Origin: Metridium senile
Taxonomy: Eukaryota > Cnidaria > Anthozoa > Actiniaria > Metridiidae
Direction: 5' to 3'
NCBI GenBank assembly: GCA_949775045.1
Contig: OX459096.1
Span: forward strand, 48,351,790 to 48,415,789
Length of the DNA stretch: 64,000 nucleotides
Positions 12,801-26,500 of this stretch are shown piece by piece (positions within the stretch are counted from its first letter, which is position 1; the number at the start of each line of letters is the position of its first letter). The notes under the pieces are model-generated. The model searched no databases and was not told the origin of the DNA. It saw nothing but the letters and a program-made list of their open reading frames with translations. Both the position numbers and the translations under genes were made by a program.

Positions 12801-15800
12801 GATAGTGATGGAAGTGAATATCTGCAAAGTATTTTGAACAATGGATTCAAGTCGAACCAAGTTTTTGTTTTTGTCGAAAAGCCGTGACTTGAATCCATTT
12901 TTTTGAAAACATTTGCATATAACTATAATATCTCCTCCTATTCTTTAACAGAAAAACTATATGAACTGCTACAAAATCACATAGCCGGGTAGAAGTATGT
13001 AGCCACAGCATGCAGCCTTTCTAAGGATCAAAAGACTTCAAACTGTTTATCGATAGGTACCTCCAGGGTACTTTCCCCACCCTCGGCAATGCGAGGACAA
13101 TAAATGTAAAGTAATAAGAATAAAATACCTTGACAAGCATAACAAGTTTTTCAAACGGCGTCTCGATTAATGGTTTGGAGTCTACCACCTAAATAACAAC
13201 AAACATGACATATTTGATCAAATATCATTACCAACACTTGGCTATTACGAAAACAACAACACAAATATTATTCAAAAATAATTGTCGTAGTCAGGCTGTT
13301 TGCTTCTGTGTCTCGAAGGCATGCACTAACCACTTGGGTGGAAGCAGCAATGTGGTCCTAATAAAGCACTCTGAAAAGTCTGAGAAGTCACATTTGTCAG
13401 ATAAAAACCAGATATGTACTTTCTCAGTTCCTCAGTGTGATTCCTGATAATATTTCCCTTCCTTATTCAGGATCTCTCTTTTAACAAAACATATACCATA
13501 ATAAGTATAGTTTACCTCTTGTATGGCACTAGCCCATCGGTTTGCTTCATCTTGTTGCTTCACGTGCAAAACGTACGAACGTTTCCGACCATTGACAATA
13601 AACGTCCAATCACCTGATAGACACAGACAACAATCGGTTACTCGCTTTGCATTTCATGAGCTGGCTTGTTAATGAAAACAAACCCTCTCAACTTGCGATG
13701 CAATGTTTTATGAACGTTTTCAAACAGTTCAAAGAGAGCTTTTGCATTTTGAAATGTACTAATAACAACACACGTGAACATGAGCGATGTCTATCCCACA
13801 ACCTTCAATCATTATCAGAAGTGCATATGAAAACTTCTGTCACAAACTAATATCCACTGAATCAAGACAACTCCAACAAGACCCAGAAATTTTTTTTTGT
13901 TACGATTATTATTATATATTATATTATAAGTAATTGAGTTGTTAATAAGTTGTTACCTGTTTCTTTTTCTTCAGGAGGAACAACAGAACACAAACTAGGA
14001 CACAACAGAACAATATGAAATTACTATACACACATTGTAGGAAAATTAAGTGTTGTATCACACCCTACGTATGTCAACCATTTGCAGTAAATATAATATA
14101 TTTACAATATTATTTACAATATATTTGCAATATTTGAATTGTATTACTCAGGCTACCCCGCAGGGGAGCCTGAGTCTAGGTTTACCTTATCTATCTATGG
14201 GTCTATTGTTGTGTCGAGATTACACATGACGTAATGCCACAGGTAAACCACAACTACTCTATGACGTAGCCTGAGTAAAAGCACTAAGTGCGTCTAGTTT
14301 ATAATAATATTCTTGACGTGGTTTACTAAGTTCACGGAGACACGACAATACAAAACAAAGTCCCTTTCAAAGTCCGTTCTCCAATGGTCAAACAATAAGC
14401 CCACAAATACAATGGCAACAAGAATAATCATTAAAATGAATAATCAACAAGAAGTTAAATAAATCAAAAATTCCTGGAATTGAAGCATTAAAGAAGATAA
14501 TATACCTGTTTAGGACGATAGAACCAAACTTAGCGCTACCCTTGATGAATGACTTGTAATAATCTAAAGAATTGCTGGTCAACACGAACCACCTGGAAAA
14601 CACAAAGAATGTTTTCTTTGAAAAAGTACTGTCATAGAATAGGAATGAGAGATAATAATCTACACAAATAATAGTCTCCACCGCAGCCGTTTTTAGTCTC
14701 GTTCCACTCCCCTACGGTCCACTTCTCTCCCCACTTCTCTCTTGTGGGGAGAGAAGTGGACCGTAGGGGAGTGGAACGAGACTAAAAACGGCTGCGGGGG
14801 AGACTACATAAATAAAGGACATGTGTAAAACTAATTCTCGAAAAGATACAATCATGTGCTAAGTATCTTGGGATATTACATGGTGTTTACATAAAAAACA
14901 TTCTATAACAATATTACGTCAATTATGAATTTTTGTAATGTGAAACAGTTCAGTCTCATGAGAAAAGCAAATCAACATTGATTTCGGGGTAGGGGTTTGA
15001 CAAAGAAATTTCAAATCAAAACGGTCATACAAATGTTACAATATCCCAACGATTTGAACATGATTGTAGTGTATTTTTACCGTTTTCGCTTAGTTTCGTC
15101 TGCACCTTCCTTCACCATCCAACCCTTCTCGATAACATCAGCAAAACCTTCATCAACTTCACGTTGTTTGCTATCGTTGATTGCTGTAATCACAATTATT
15201 GACTTATTGCTATAATATAATTATATAAGCCTGTTTATTTAACAAATAACCCCTCGTTATTGTCAAGTACATTATGTTGAATCATTTGTTATCGTGTCAC
15301 GTAGCATCGCTTTGCATCGCATCGCATCGCATCGCACCACATCACATCACATGACAAAAAAGACATAACAATACACCGTATTACACATAACAACACATCG
15401 AATGCTTCACATCGCATCGTATATTTTATTTTTATCACATTTCATATTTTATAGTGTTACATGGCATCACATCACATCACATCACACAACATCACACCAC
15501 ACCACAACACAACGCATCGTATCACACATCACGTCACATCACATCACATCACATCGTATCACATCACATCACATATCACATCGCATCACATCAAATCACA
15601 TCAAATCAAGTCACATCGCATCGCATCACATCACATCACATCACCACATCACATCATATCACATAACAACACATCACATCACATCGCATCATATCGCATC
15701 AAATCACGGCACATCACATCACATCACATCACATCACATCACATCACATCACATCACATCACATCACATCACATCACATCACATCACATCACATCACATC

Positions 15801-17554
15801 ACATCACATCACATCACATCACATCACATCTAATCACATCACATCACATCACATCACATCACATCACATCACATCACATCGCATCAAATCACGGCACATC
15901 ACATTACAGCACATCACATCGTATCACACGGCTTTACGAAAACGACTTACCATCGACCCAGCAGCTCATTTCTTCTTCTGTTTCTGTTATGAAGTTCATG
16001 ACTCGATTGGAAGTAATAATGGTGAAACAATTCGGCCTGAAAACCAATTGATACATGTCAAAGATTTTATCATTTCTATCGTGAAAAAAAAACACCTTAT
16101 ATTGAAGTTTTCAGAGAAGGTCGTTTGTACGAAGGGCACCAATAATCAAGCAAACAAGAGTTTTGATTATAACATGACTTACTTGTTCGCAACACCACCT
16201 AGTGTACAAGACTCAATCATGTAGACATCAATGGTACCCTGGTGATAAAGATACAGCAATTAACAGGTAGTAAAATTATATATAGTAGGAGACATCTTGG
16301 CCGTTTATGGCATACTTTTCTAGTTCAGTACTAAAACGTATAAAGTTCATAAATAATTAATGAGAATTTTACAAAAGAAATTACGTCCGTGACGAGTTCT
16401 GTAAATCTCATATGGATTTCGTCTTGATTTGCATAACTTTCAATTGAATTTTCTCCACCAGATTTATAATTTTAGTAAAATATGAAAGAACTAACGTTGG
16501 ACTTTCAATATCAGGTACTATACAATATTCGCATCCGATCTGTATGAGCTATACGTTGTATATCGCATACAGATCGGTCACTCATATTATAAATATTACA
16601 TAAAACAAAGCAAACCCAATTGTATAAAAATAAAAATAAATAAAGATCTTATACAGTTTTTGGAATCACTTTTCGCTTGCCGAGCTTCAAGAATGAGTCA
16701 ACAGAGTAACGTGTTTGCATTCAGTACTTACCACAGCGTTTTTAACATTAGCTGATTCTTCACGCATATCTTTGAGCTGGTCTTCTGTGGCTCGATTAAC
16801 TCTGTTTAATATGTTGTACCATTGACTAGAGAAAACGACATTTGATTAGTAATAAGAAATACCCGTACAGTCAATACCATTAACGTTGTCCATGTAAAGT
16901 AGAGATTGACATTACAAGTGACACGTGATTCTTTATTTGATTTTCACCAATTGAAATTGTTTACTGTAATATTCATGAGTAACATGCAGTGATCATGGAA
17001 TACTAAAGAATCATTAACTAAGAATCAAAATAAATATCCATACAGTTTATACCATACCAACTAAAAAAATTGAGCCGTATTTCTTCAAAACAGATCACAT
17101 AGTTGCAATCTCCATTTATTCAGCTTTAAGAAAATGTATACTTTTATAGGGAATACTTCAGTAGTTAACGTGCTATGAGGAGTTAATGAACATCGGTCGC
17201 GAAGGTCCCCTGATACCTTAACGTTGTCCACGTAAAGATTAACACTACAACAAGTGACAAATAAATTTTTTTTTATTTTATCGGTTGAAATTTCAAGTTT
17301 TAACTGTATTATGAGTAACAGAATGTAGTGAACATGGAATAAGAATCATAAACACTTACTTCCATTCATGTACAGACTCGGCTACAATATGATACGTTCT
17401 TCCTTCTGTAACAATACTGAATCCATTCTCTTTGACGCCATCATCAACTATTCTCCTGGAAAAGATCAATACATCAATAGGACATTAGAAGTATTCCATA
17501 CTCATAACTTCATTAAACGTGCAATGTTCACACTACCAATCATATGTACTTCAG

Positions 17555-17594
<40 letters not shown>

Positions 17595-20500
17595 TCGAGG
17601 TTATGCCCGCGCTCGTTCCGTACAAATGACCAAGAACCAAATATGTTCCCGTCCGGCCCGACCTAACTGAGTCAATAAGCATTTTATAACATTGTTTTTT
17701 ATTTTTTTTGCAAGCGGGTCTGTACACCTTTTTGAGCGGGCCGGACGGCTTTTTACGGCCCGCTCAACAAAAGACGTACAGCCCCCATCACGTGACTGCA
17801 TGGTTTTTATTAGGAGCGCGCGAGTGGGGAAGTATGGTTATACGATAAAGAAGAATATATCAAATGTTATCGAATGCATAAAAACTGATATACGTTTTTG
17901 TTTACACGAAACATGTGCTCATGATCACACAGAAGTGGGTATTGTTAAGGCCCGGGCAAACGGCTTCAACATTTGCTTCAACATCCGTTCGATTTTGTTG
18001 AATGGCAATGTTTAAACGCGTTTAAACTATTTCAACATTGTTAAAACGTGTTGAAACGATGTTGAATTGATGTTCAAAGAGTTTAAAAGCGTTTAAACAT
18101 TGCCATTTTTCAACAAAATCGAACGGATGTTGAAGCAAAGATCTAAGATCTCAAACACCAGACTTCATGAGATAACCAATACACAACCAATTCAGGACTT
18201 TTGTCACATCCAGTACCTAAAATATATAGCTCATGTGAGCAGAATGAAAAATGATGTAATACAAAAACAAGTACTTTTCGACAAGAGGAAGACGTGGAGG
18301 AAAATGGAAGAACTACTCGGAATAGATAGGCAACAGGCGTTAAGATCTATGTTGAATAAAAAGGACTTCACGCAGTTGTTGGAGCGTAGGTTCCCTTGCT
18401 CCAAGCAATCACGCCCCAAGGCCGATCACGCGCCGAGCGGGAAACATTGATGATGATGATGAAATGTTAAAACCGTTTGCCCGGGCCCTTACGCAACTGA
18501 TAATCAGATGCGTAAAAATGTCTTAATAACAAAGAAAAGACCCTTACATAGCCTTCCTGATATCAATGACTCCCGATGCTTTGGCGCCTTCCTGGTCCGA
18601 ATCATAGTAAGACAACGTCTCGTCCTTCAACACAAACCATCTTCGTTTCCAGTTACGTCTGATAATGAAATATATAAGGAGGTAACATTTTGTTATCATC
18701 ACAATGATCAGTATCATCATTATTATTATATTATCAACCAGTATTATATAATATAATGCATAAAGTTTTACCTTGAGAGTGTTCCAGTTCCACCACCTTT
18801 CTTCATCAACCACCCACTCTTTAATGCATCCTATTAAAACAAACGATTGTCATCAACATTTCCTTTGAGGAAGTAAAGTAAAAATGGCTGCACAGAAGAG
18901 AAAACATGGCGACGGTTCGTGTTATGTAGGCATGTCCCACGACAGCAAGAAAGAGGAAAGATAACATAGAATGGACTTGAGTATTCTTGAAAGGTACTTA
19001 ACCTGTTTTCCTCTGAACCACATGAAAGTATCGTCTTTCAGGACACACCAGTGCTTCTTCCATAAACTCAACAATCCACCTTAAAATAGACAAAGAATGA
19101 TTGAAATCAGTTTGAGCTGAAATCATCGCGACCTGGACTTCTGTCGCGACCTGAACTTTTGTCGCGACCTAATCTAACGTTGGTATGATTTTTGTCTTTT
19201 TTTGTCTGTCTATCATATTTAGGGGCGGAGTCTACTGCGTAAACTCGTGCAGTGATGTATCTAATATGCCCTGTCTTCAAACTGATTAATGAATCAAGAA
19301 AGACATAAATCAAATTAAAATATCATAATTTGCTGATCACGATGAAACGATTTCGGCAATAATATCATAATCTATAGAAAGTAGATAGGGTAAATCTAGG
19401 TTTACCTTAATCTAGGTTAACCTTTTAGTCAATCTATGTATGTATGTATGTATGTATCTATCTATCTGTCATGTCGCGTATAGGCCCCCATGATGCTTTG
19501 GGAACGAACACAGGAAGCCCAAAGTCACGTGTTAAATCAAACTACCATGGAATGTTCATTCTATCATAAAATTAGAATTGTTTAGCCTCCTGTGTTGATT
19601 TTATGACTAGCCCGACTTCACGCACATAGAGCGTCTAGTTTTACCTAGAAGGGGACGTCATGTCCTATTGTAATTTTTAATTGTTAAACAATAAAATAAT
19701 AAAAATAATCGATATATAGACTAAAGGTTGTAAAGTTACACAAACTGACAAACAATTATGATGAAGCATATAACTGTAAATAGTTTCTAACCTCTCAACA
19801 TTAAGTAGCCATCTTTAAGTATCTCCTGCTCCATTTCATACACACTTGATGGTCGACCACTCACATCGTCTTCTTCTTCGTCTTCTTCCTCGTCACTATC
19901 CTCGTACTAAATACAAAATATTGATGATATGACGATGGACGCTAAGCAATTTAAGCTGAATTTCATTAGAAAAGAACGAAAACAATTCGGAATGGGATTT
20001 CAAAATATTTAGTTGAGTGTTCAACTTAAATCAGTAAAACTATGTGGAAGAGCTATCGGGAAAGTTAACTAAATGTAAGGCCTATGGAATAGCTGGTATA
20101 GATGATGGCAAAATCTGCATCAAGGTGGGCCACTGATGGCAGATCGTTGTGGGAAAGTCTAAGACAAAATGACGAAGAACAGTAGAGAAATAGAAGAACA
20201 AGTCTTACTTGACAAGAAAAATGTTTAAAAGAAAACATACAGAAAAAACTCGAAGACAATGTGTTATCTGGACAGCGATGATGATGTTAATGATGATGAC
20301 GATGATTATCACGATGGTTATTTTCATGATAATGATGATGAAGAAAGATGATAATGATGATGACGATGACGATGACAATGAAGAAATGATGACGACGATG
20401 ATGGTAGTGAGGACTATAGTCTGTGACGACGATGACTAAAACATAGCGATGATGACGATGGTTAATTTAGTGTGCTGCCTTTCCCCCTGTGATGGTAACG

Positions 20501-23500
20501 TTTATGAAAGAGGTACTGCACTATACAAGTAAATGAGCTCGTGAACCACAGGATCCCAACTAACCTTGAGGTGTCTGTCTAGTTCTGCAATTTGTTCAGC
20601 TGCATCAGCTTCAGCTTGCATTTTACGTCCAACTTCTTCTTGTCGTTTTGTCTCTTCTTCCTCTGCTTTGAGTCTATTAACAATAGAAACGATGAACAAC
20701 TACATCCAGGGAGCGCAGAGCACATTAAAAAGTGGGGGACTGGCATTCATTACCCGCGCAAACCACAGGAAACCCACGATTCGGTTCTGCCCAATCATGC
20801 CACAATAATTCGGGAATTTGCAATACACGTTCGAGTAAAACGTTATCGGACAAATTGTGAAAAACATATTACAAATTGATATTTTCATTGATTTTTCGGC
20901 GCAAAAAGCTGGGGGAGCTTCTAATATATGTCTTCGCGGTCCCTGACACCAACAAGAAAAATCTACATAATTAGAACAATATGATAATCACCACAGACAA
21001 CCGAGAAATAACTTAGGTCAATGTGGGTCAGACCCACATACGTATTTAGGTCAATGTATCACCATAGAGACCATCATAATAATTTATTAATTTATATTGC
21101 GCAAATTCAGTCGTGAGATTTTCAGATGCGCATTGGCTAACACTGTTGTGGGTACCCTGCCATGTTATTATTTATTTTCTTTGCAATGTAATTTGTTTTC
21201 TGTTATTGTATTATTAAGGTGAAGCTAATAAAATAAAATAAAAATAGAAGGACAATGGTTCGTATATTGGTTAAAGAAATCTTTGAAGACAACCAAATGG
21301 TTGTTCAGGATATTTTCGCATAGCTTGATAACATTATATACTGTAACGATATACATACTTCGCCTCTTCTTCGAGTCTCTTTCGCTCTTCTTCTTCCTGT
21401 TTGGCGAATAAAACAATCGTTAGGACACACTGCTACTCTACACCAACGTCCATGAATACAGTGTTTAAAACAAGGAAAATTGCTCCCCTCCTCTCCCCGC
21501 AAGAAGGAATTAGTATAACTTGATAATCAAGAACGTTACCCCAACTGAAAGAAACCAAAATGAGTTTACCTGTCTTCGCCTTTCTTCTTCTGCAAGTCTT
21601 TTTGCTTCTTCTTCTGCTCTTCTTGCGTCTTCCAAAGCTTTAACTTTAACCAAAGCGGCTTGTCGTTGCTCTTCCTCGATTCGCTTTCTTTCTCTTTCCT
21701 CCTCTTCTTTCTTCCTTGCTTCTTCTTCGGCCTGAAAGAAGAAATGTCATGTTAACTGAGGTCTACATGTTACTGTATAAAAGACATTCAGTCTCACAAT
21801 TCAATAAACTCGTGCAGATATATGGTAATGACAATAATAGATGAGGATGTACAGACACAACAAATAACAGACTGTGCCTGCAAAATACATCACCGCCAGT
21901 CGTCTGAAGAGCAGCATCATCATAACATCATATAGGTACATCTATCCTTTCGATATGATATTTTATTCATATGCTATGTATAGCTAACTTTTTTAACCAA
22001 CAATTTGTTATTTTAATCAATTCAATAAGCTTCCACTGAGTACACCCTCGCAGTGATGGACAATCACGGTAAAGTAAGCTCCAACTACGTGAAAACTAGT
22101 TTGCAGAATTCAAGTAGACCTTTGACCAATGTTTTTTACCTTTCGCTTTAGTTCCTCAAGTTCCTTCGTTTTCCTTTCCTGTTCCAACCTCTCCATTTCT
22201 CTGCAAGTATCAAATCCATACAATTATCCATACAAACTGGCTTAGAAAATAATGTGTTGCTACTTACTTTCTTCGTTCTTCCTCTTTCCTTCTTTCTTCT
22301 TCTCTTCTTCTCTCTTCTTCAAGTCGCTTCTCTTCTTGCAGTTTCTTCAACAGCAAACGAGCAACACGACCTCGTTCAAACTATAATGACAAACATATTT
22401 ATCATATCATCCTTTTAAGTAAACTATATATGTGTTTTGTTTGTTTGTTCGTTTATTTATTTCTTCGTTTATTTGTCTGTTTGTTTGTTCGTTTATTTAT
22501 TTCTTCGTTTATTTGTCTGTCTGTCTGTCCGTCCGTCTGTCTGTCTGTCTGTCTGTCTGTTTATAAGTCTGTTTATTTAATTTTTTTTTCATTTGTTTCA
22601 TCTGTGGATACTACATGGTAAGGATAGATTATAACGTTAAGTTACCTTGGCGATGACTATAGCTGCCTTACGCATCTTGATATACTTGTTACGATAGAAT
22701 CTCGCCTGACAAAAAAACACAATTGTTAGTATAAACCATACAGTACACTTTATTCAGAGGGAGACATGATTACATCATCTATGTACTCTTCCTCACAGAT
22801 CCAAAATCATCCTCGATTGCTGAAGATGTAGCATAAATGATAAAAGCATATTAACATGCAAACAACAAAAATCAAATAAATAGAAGAGAAATACAAGTGA
22901 TACTGCCTGAATCTGAACGACTGAGCGGATAGTTTATTAATAATATCATCCTCATTTCGGTAAGTTAACGCTTATGAAGTGACATTAATGAAAATACAAA
23001 ACAAACAAAAAATAGAATAATTAAATGAAACGGAAAGAAACAAGTTTGACCAAACATTGATAAGGCAATGTTTGTAAACGTACGTCTTGTTCTGTTGAAG
23101 GAATAGAAAACGAGGCAGCGTGCTCTATCGAGTCATAGAGCACGCTGCCTCGTTTTCTATTCCTTTTATAAAATATTCAGTATAGTTAAAATCAAACGAA
23201 TCGACGTTCCGTGCACTGTTGAGTTATAGAGAACGCTTCTCAGCCAATCAGAGCGCGCGATATATATCAAATAACGATTAATAGGTATGTCCACAAAAAG
23301 TCACCATAATATAAACAAGTTACCTTGGCAAGTTTCTGGATTTGTATAACTTGGCTTCGTGTTTTAAGGTACTGTTTCCTGGCCACGTAACCAACAATCC
23401 TTCGTTTGATGATCATGGCGACCACTACTAGTTCAGCGTTTCGTTTTCTTTCCATCGTATAATCTAGTTGGTCTTTCATAAAGACTTTAGTCTTGCCTAT

Positions 23501-26500
23501 CTTCCACTGTGTCTCCGATGGGTCAAAATCACGGACGACACTCGCACAATCTTCACGTGGTTGACCTGATAACACTTTACCGCGCATTAGAACTTTGTGC
23601 CTGGAAAAGATAAACAACCAGTATTTATTGTGGGTAGTGTGATTAGAGATGATGGTGGTGGTGGTGGTGATGGTGGTGGTGTAATGGTGAGTATTATCAT
23701 GAAAGTGATGGTGATGCGATGACAAACACTTTAGAAGATGGTGAGATGAGAGAGATTGTTTAAGGTGGTGATGAAGATAAATTATAATGATGACTATTAT
23801 TATTATTATTATTATAATGATGATGAATATGATGATGATGACGATTATTATAATTATGATGATATTATTATTATAATTATGATGATGATGATGACGGTGA
23901 AGGTAATTACGATAATGATGATGATGATACTAATAGTAACGACGATAATGACGGCGTCAATGATGATGATGATAGAAATGACGATAATGGTTATAGCCAT
24001 GGTACCGATGATGATGATGATGATAAAAACAACAATAATGATGATTACCATGGTACCAATAATAATGTTGATAGGAATGACTGCGACGATGATGACAACG
24101 ATGAAATACATGATGATGACGATAGTGATATAACTTTACCTAAACAAGAAGTCTTCAAACACAAGTCTCACAGGATATCCAGCTCGTCTTATTCGAACAG
24201 TTTCCAGCATACCCGAGTACCGTAGCTGAGCTACGACTAGTTGTGGATCGAAGATTTGAGGTGACTACAATATATAAATAAACGTTTCATTAAATCCCCA
24301 TGACCTACTATATATATTAGATATACCTTATACTGTCACTACATAAAACTGATCACCAAGATTTGAGGTGACTACAATATATAAATAAACGTTGCATTCA
24401 TTTCCCATGACCTACTATTAGATTAGCCTCCTCTGCAGGCATCTCATATATCTCTTTTCATCGGGCTTCCTGTGGTGAAGAGATAAAAAAACGAGCCGGG
24501 GAGGGGGAGAGGCAGAGAGAAAGAAGTGTTTTTCTCTTTTCCTAACTCGTCTCCAGTTCTTCCCTGCCAAATATTTCAACACAGGAAACCCGATCGCGTC
24601 AACACAGGAATCCCTAAGGAGTAGCCTGCGGAGGAGGCTATTATTAGATATACCTTACACTGTAACTACATCAAAGAGATAAAACTAATCATGTTTTATG
24701 AGCAAGAAAAGCTAAACTAAAAAGAACAGTGAAACGACGCCTCGACACCTCAGTGCTCCATAAAGTACAGTAAAAAGAGATATACAACTTGACCATTCTA
24801 CAATAGTTTTCACCTTCACTCCTTTTAAAAATAACCTTTAGCCGTTTTTTTCTATCTTAAAGATATACTCTTAGTTTTTAATTTATCTTTAACATTAGTT
24901 TCTTGATGTTAATTTGAGCAGGATCCCCATTGATAACAGCAGTATTGTTGAAGTGTTTATCCTGAATAAATATTCGTATTTTTATCATATTATAAGATTT
25001 AAGTGAAAGACTGTTTACCTTGCTGTGATTTGGTTTCAAGCAACGTATAAAGAATGGATGAGACTGACCCAGTGTTGTCATCAGAGATGCTAGAGAATTC
25101 TGAACACAGATATAACAATATCATTAATAAAATTATAAATATATAATATAAATTACAATTATAACATCATTAATCAGGAACGCTCAAGTATGACAATTAT
25201 AAGCATATCGCAGTTATTATTATCTTAGTTATGTCATGCTGAATGCCACCGTTAGAGATACTGTGTGCTGTTAAAGTAAAGTAAAGAATAGTATTTTACG
25301 GTGGAAGTCCCTTCAGCCGAAGCTGATCTTCCAGAGAGCCGACGGTGCGTTCATTTTACTCCCCTCTCTCCATCAGTGCTCCGTTTTACAGGCATTTAAA
25401 ACTAATTAAAGCTACACGGAAAGAAGAGAAGTCGAAGCAAGGATGTGAGGTCACTGGGAATCGAATTCGGGACCTCTCGCACCGAAAGCCGCGCACTAAC
25501 CAACTGTGCCATCCTTGCTCCTTATATTTCGACCCCATACTGTAAGTACCTTGAATTGTGAGCTGACAGTCGGTCGTTTCTTGGCTGATTTACTGTGACC
25601 TCCAGGTTGTGCAGGCGACATAAACTCCATGATGTCATAGATGAAATCAGACCTAAATACAATACAGTAATATCAGAATATCATATAAGGGCGTGGCAAG
25701 GGTGCTTTTGACCCCGTTTTGCAAGTAAAGGAGCGACAGACAATAAATTAATATGACACTGTTAACAAAATAAAAGTTTTTGATAATAAAATGATCAGCA
25801 GCATATTTTATTTGATTAATAGAATAATATGAGCATGTTCTATATTAAGGGGTGAGATAGGAGTGTTCGTGATCTTCTTTTGTAGATAAAACAATGTCGG
25901 ATCAATAACAACTGACACTGCTGATAGGGATTAATAGTATTTCAAAATAAAATCAGAAGCATTTTGCACTGGATTTCTATAACCCATCGCCCTTTGGAGA
26001 ATTCGGCTTGATTGCAAACGATCTGTTATTCCCGTCATCTACAGACCAATAATAAATAATGATAATGTGATAATACAGTTCAGTTTATCTTTAAAGTGTT
26101 TGCCTTACTTGCTCTCCCTCAAGCAGTTCAACAGATCGTCACGAAGTGTATCTCTGAAAGTACAATTTCAAAACGTTTAAAATCAAAAGGAAATGAATAT
26201 AAATAGAATTGGTGTGGCATGGGTGTGGCATGCACGTGGTCATTGTACCTGTTCTTCTCCAAAAAGCCTTTGGTGTCGTAATGAACCTGAAAGTATAATC
26301 AACACGTTTATAAAGTGGTTTATTTAGGAAATAGTTTGTCAAAATTGGTCCCCCAATTGCACTATTTCATTATGACGTCACGATGTGTTTTAGTGGGGGA
26401 TAGAATCGCCGAAAACAATGGTAATTTCAACTAAATCTTCTTTCTCTTTGAAAGTTGAGCATCAAATTATCTAATTTTTATGTATGTTATGTGTCTATGT

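Larger units (their letters stand above)
8251..13188 (-). other. Myosin-X exons 41-48: MyTH4 domain
   Basis: Exons: 13129-13188, 12566-12686, 10508-10611, 10338-10382, 9966-10040, 9270-9343, 8759-8839, 8251-8290, encoding residues 1294-1493. Family-like segments are [88 protein letters not shown] and [10 protein letters not shown]. In the family MyTH4 pairs with FERM as a cargo-binding supramodule, also linked to microtubule binding. Exon 42 is followed (in transcript direction) by three partial copies of its own 3' end, and exon 47 by a 97-bp array. Confidence 0.95.
13516..19906 (-). other. Myosin-X exons 29-40: acidic linker, PH1 split by PH2, PH3
   Basis: Exons: 19792-19906, 19003-19079, 18772-18830, 18548-18658, 17360-17455, 16732-16825, 16183-16238, 15951-16036, 15081-15183, 14506-14592, 13957-13994, 13516-13613, encoding residues 954-1293. 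Exon 29 starts with an acidic run ([14 protein letters not shown]), then DGYLML begins the first PH half. Exon 30 has [22 protein letters not shown]2 ([26 protein letters not shown] at its end) is inserted before the second PH1 half ([23 protein letters not shown]). PH3 runs [31 protein letters not shown]. The split PH1/PH2 order is diagnostic of myosin X, whose PH domains bind phosphoinositides such as PIP3. Confidence 0.95.

Noticed and set aside
15402..16051. His/Thr/Ser-rich frames
   Set aside because: (ACATC)n is open in all frames; it ends over antisense of real exon 36.
18100..18450. A stand-alone 116-residue gene
   Set aside because: It resembles only the tail of a retrotransposon polymerase, lies inside a TIR element, and has no partner exons.
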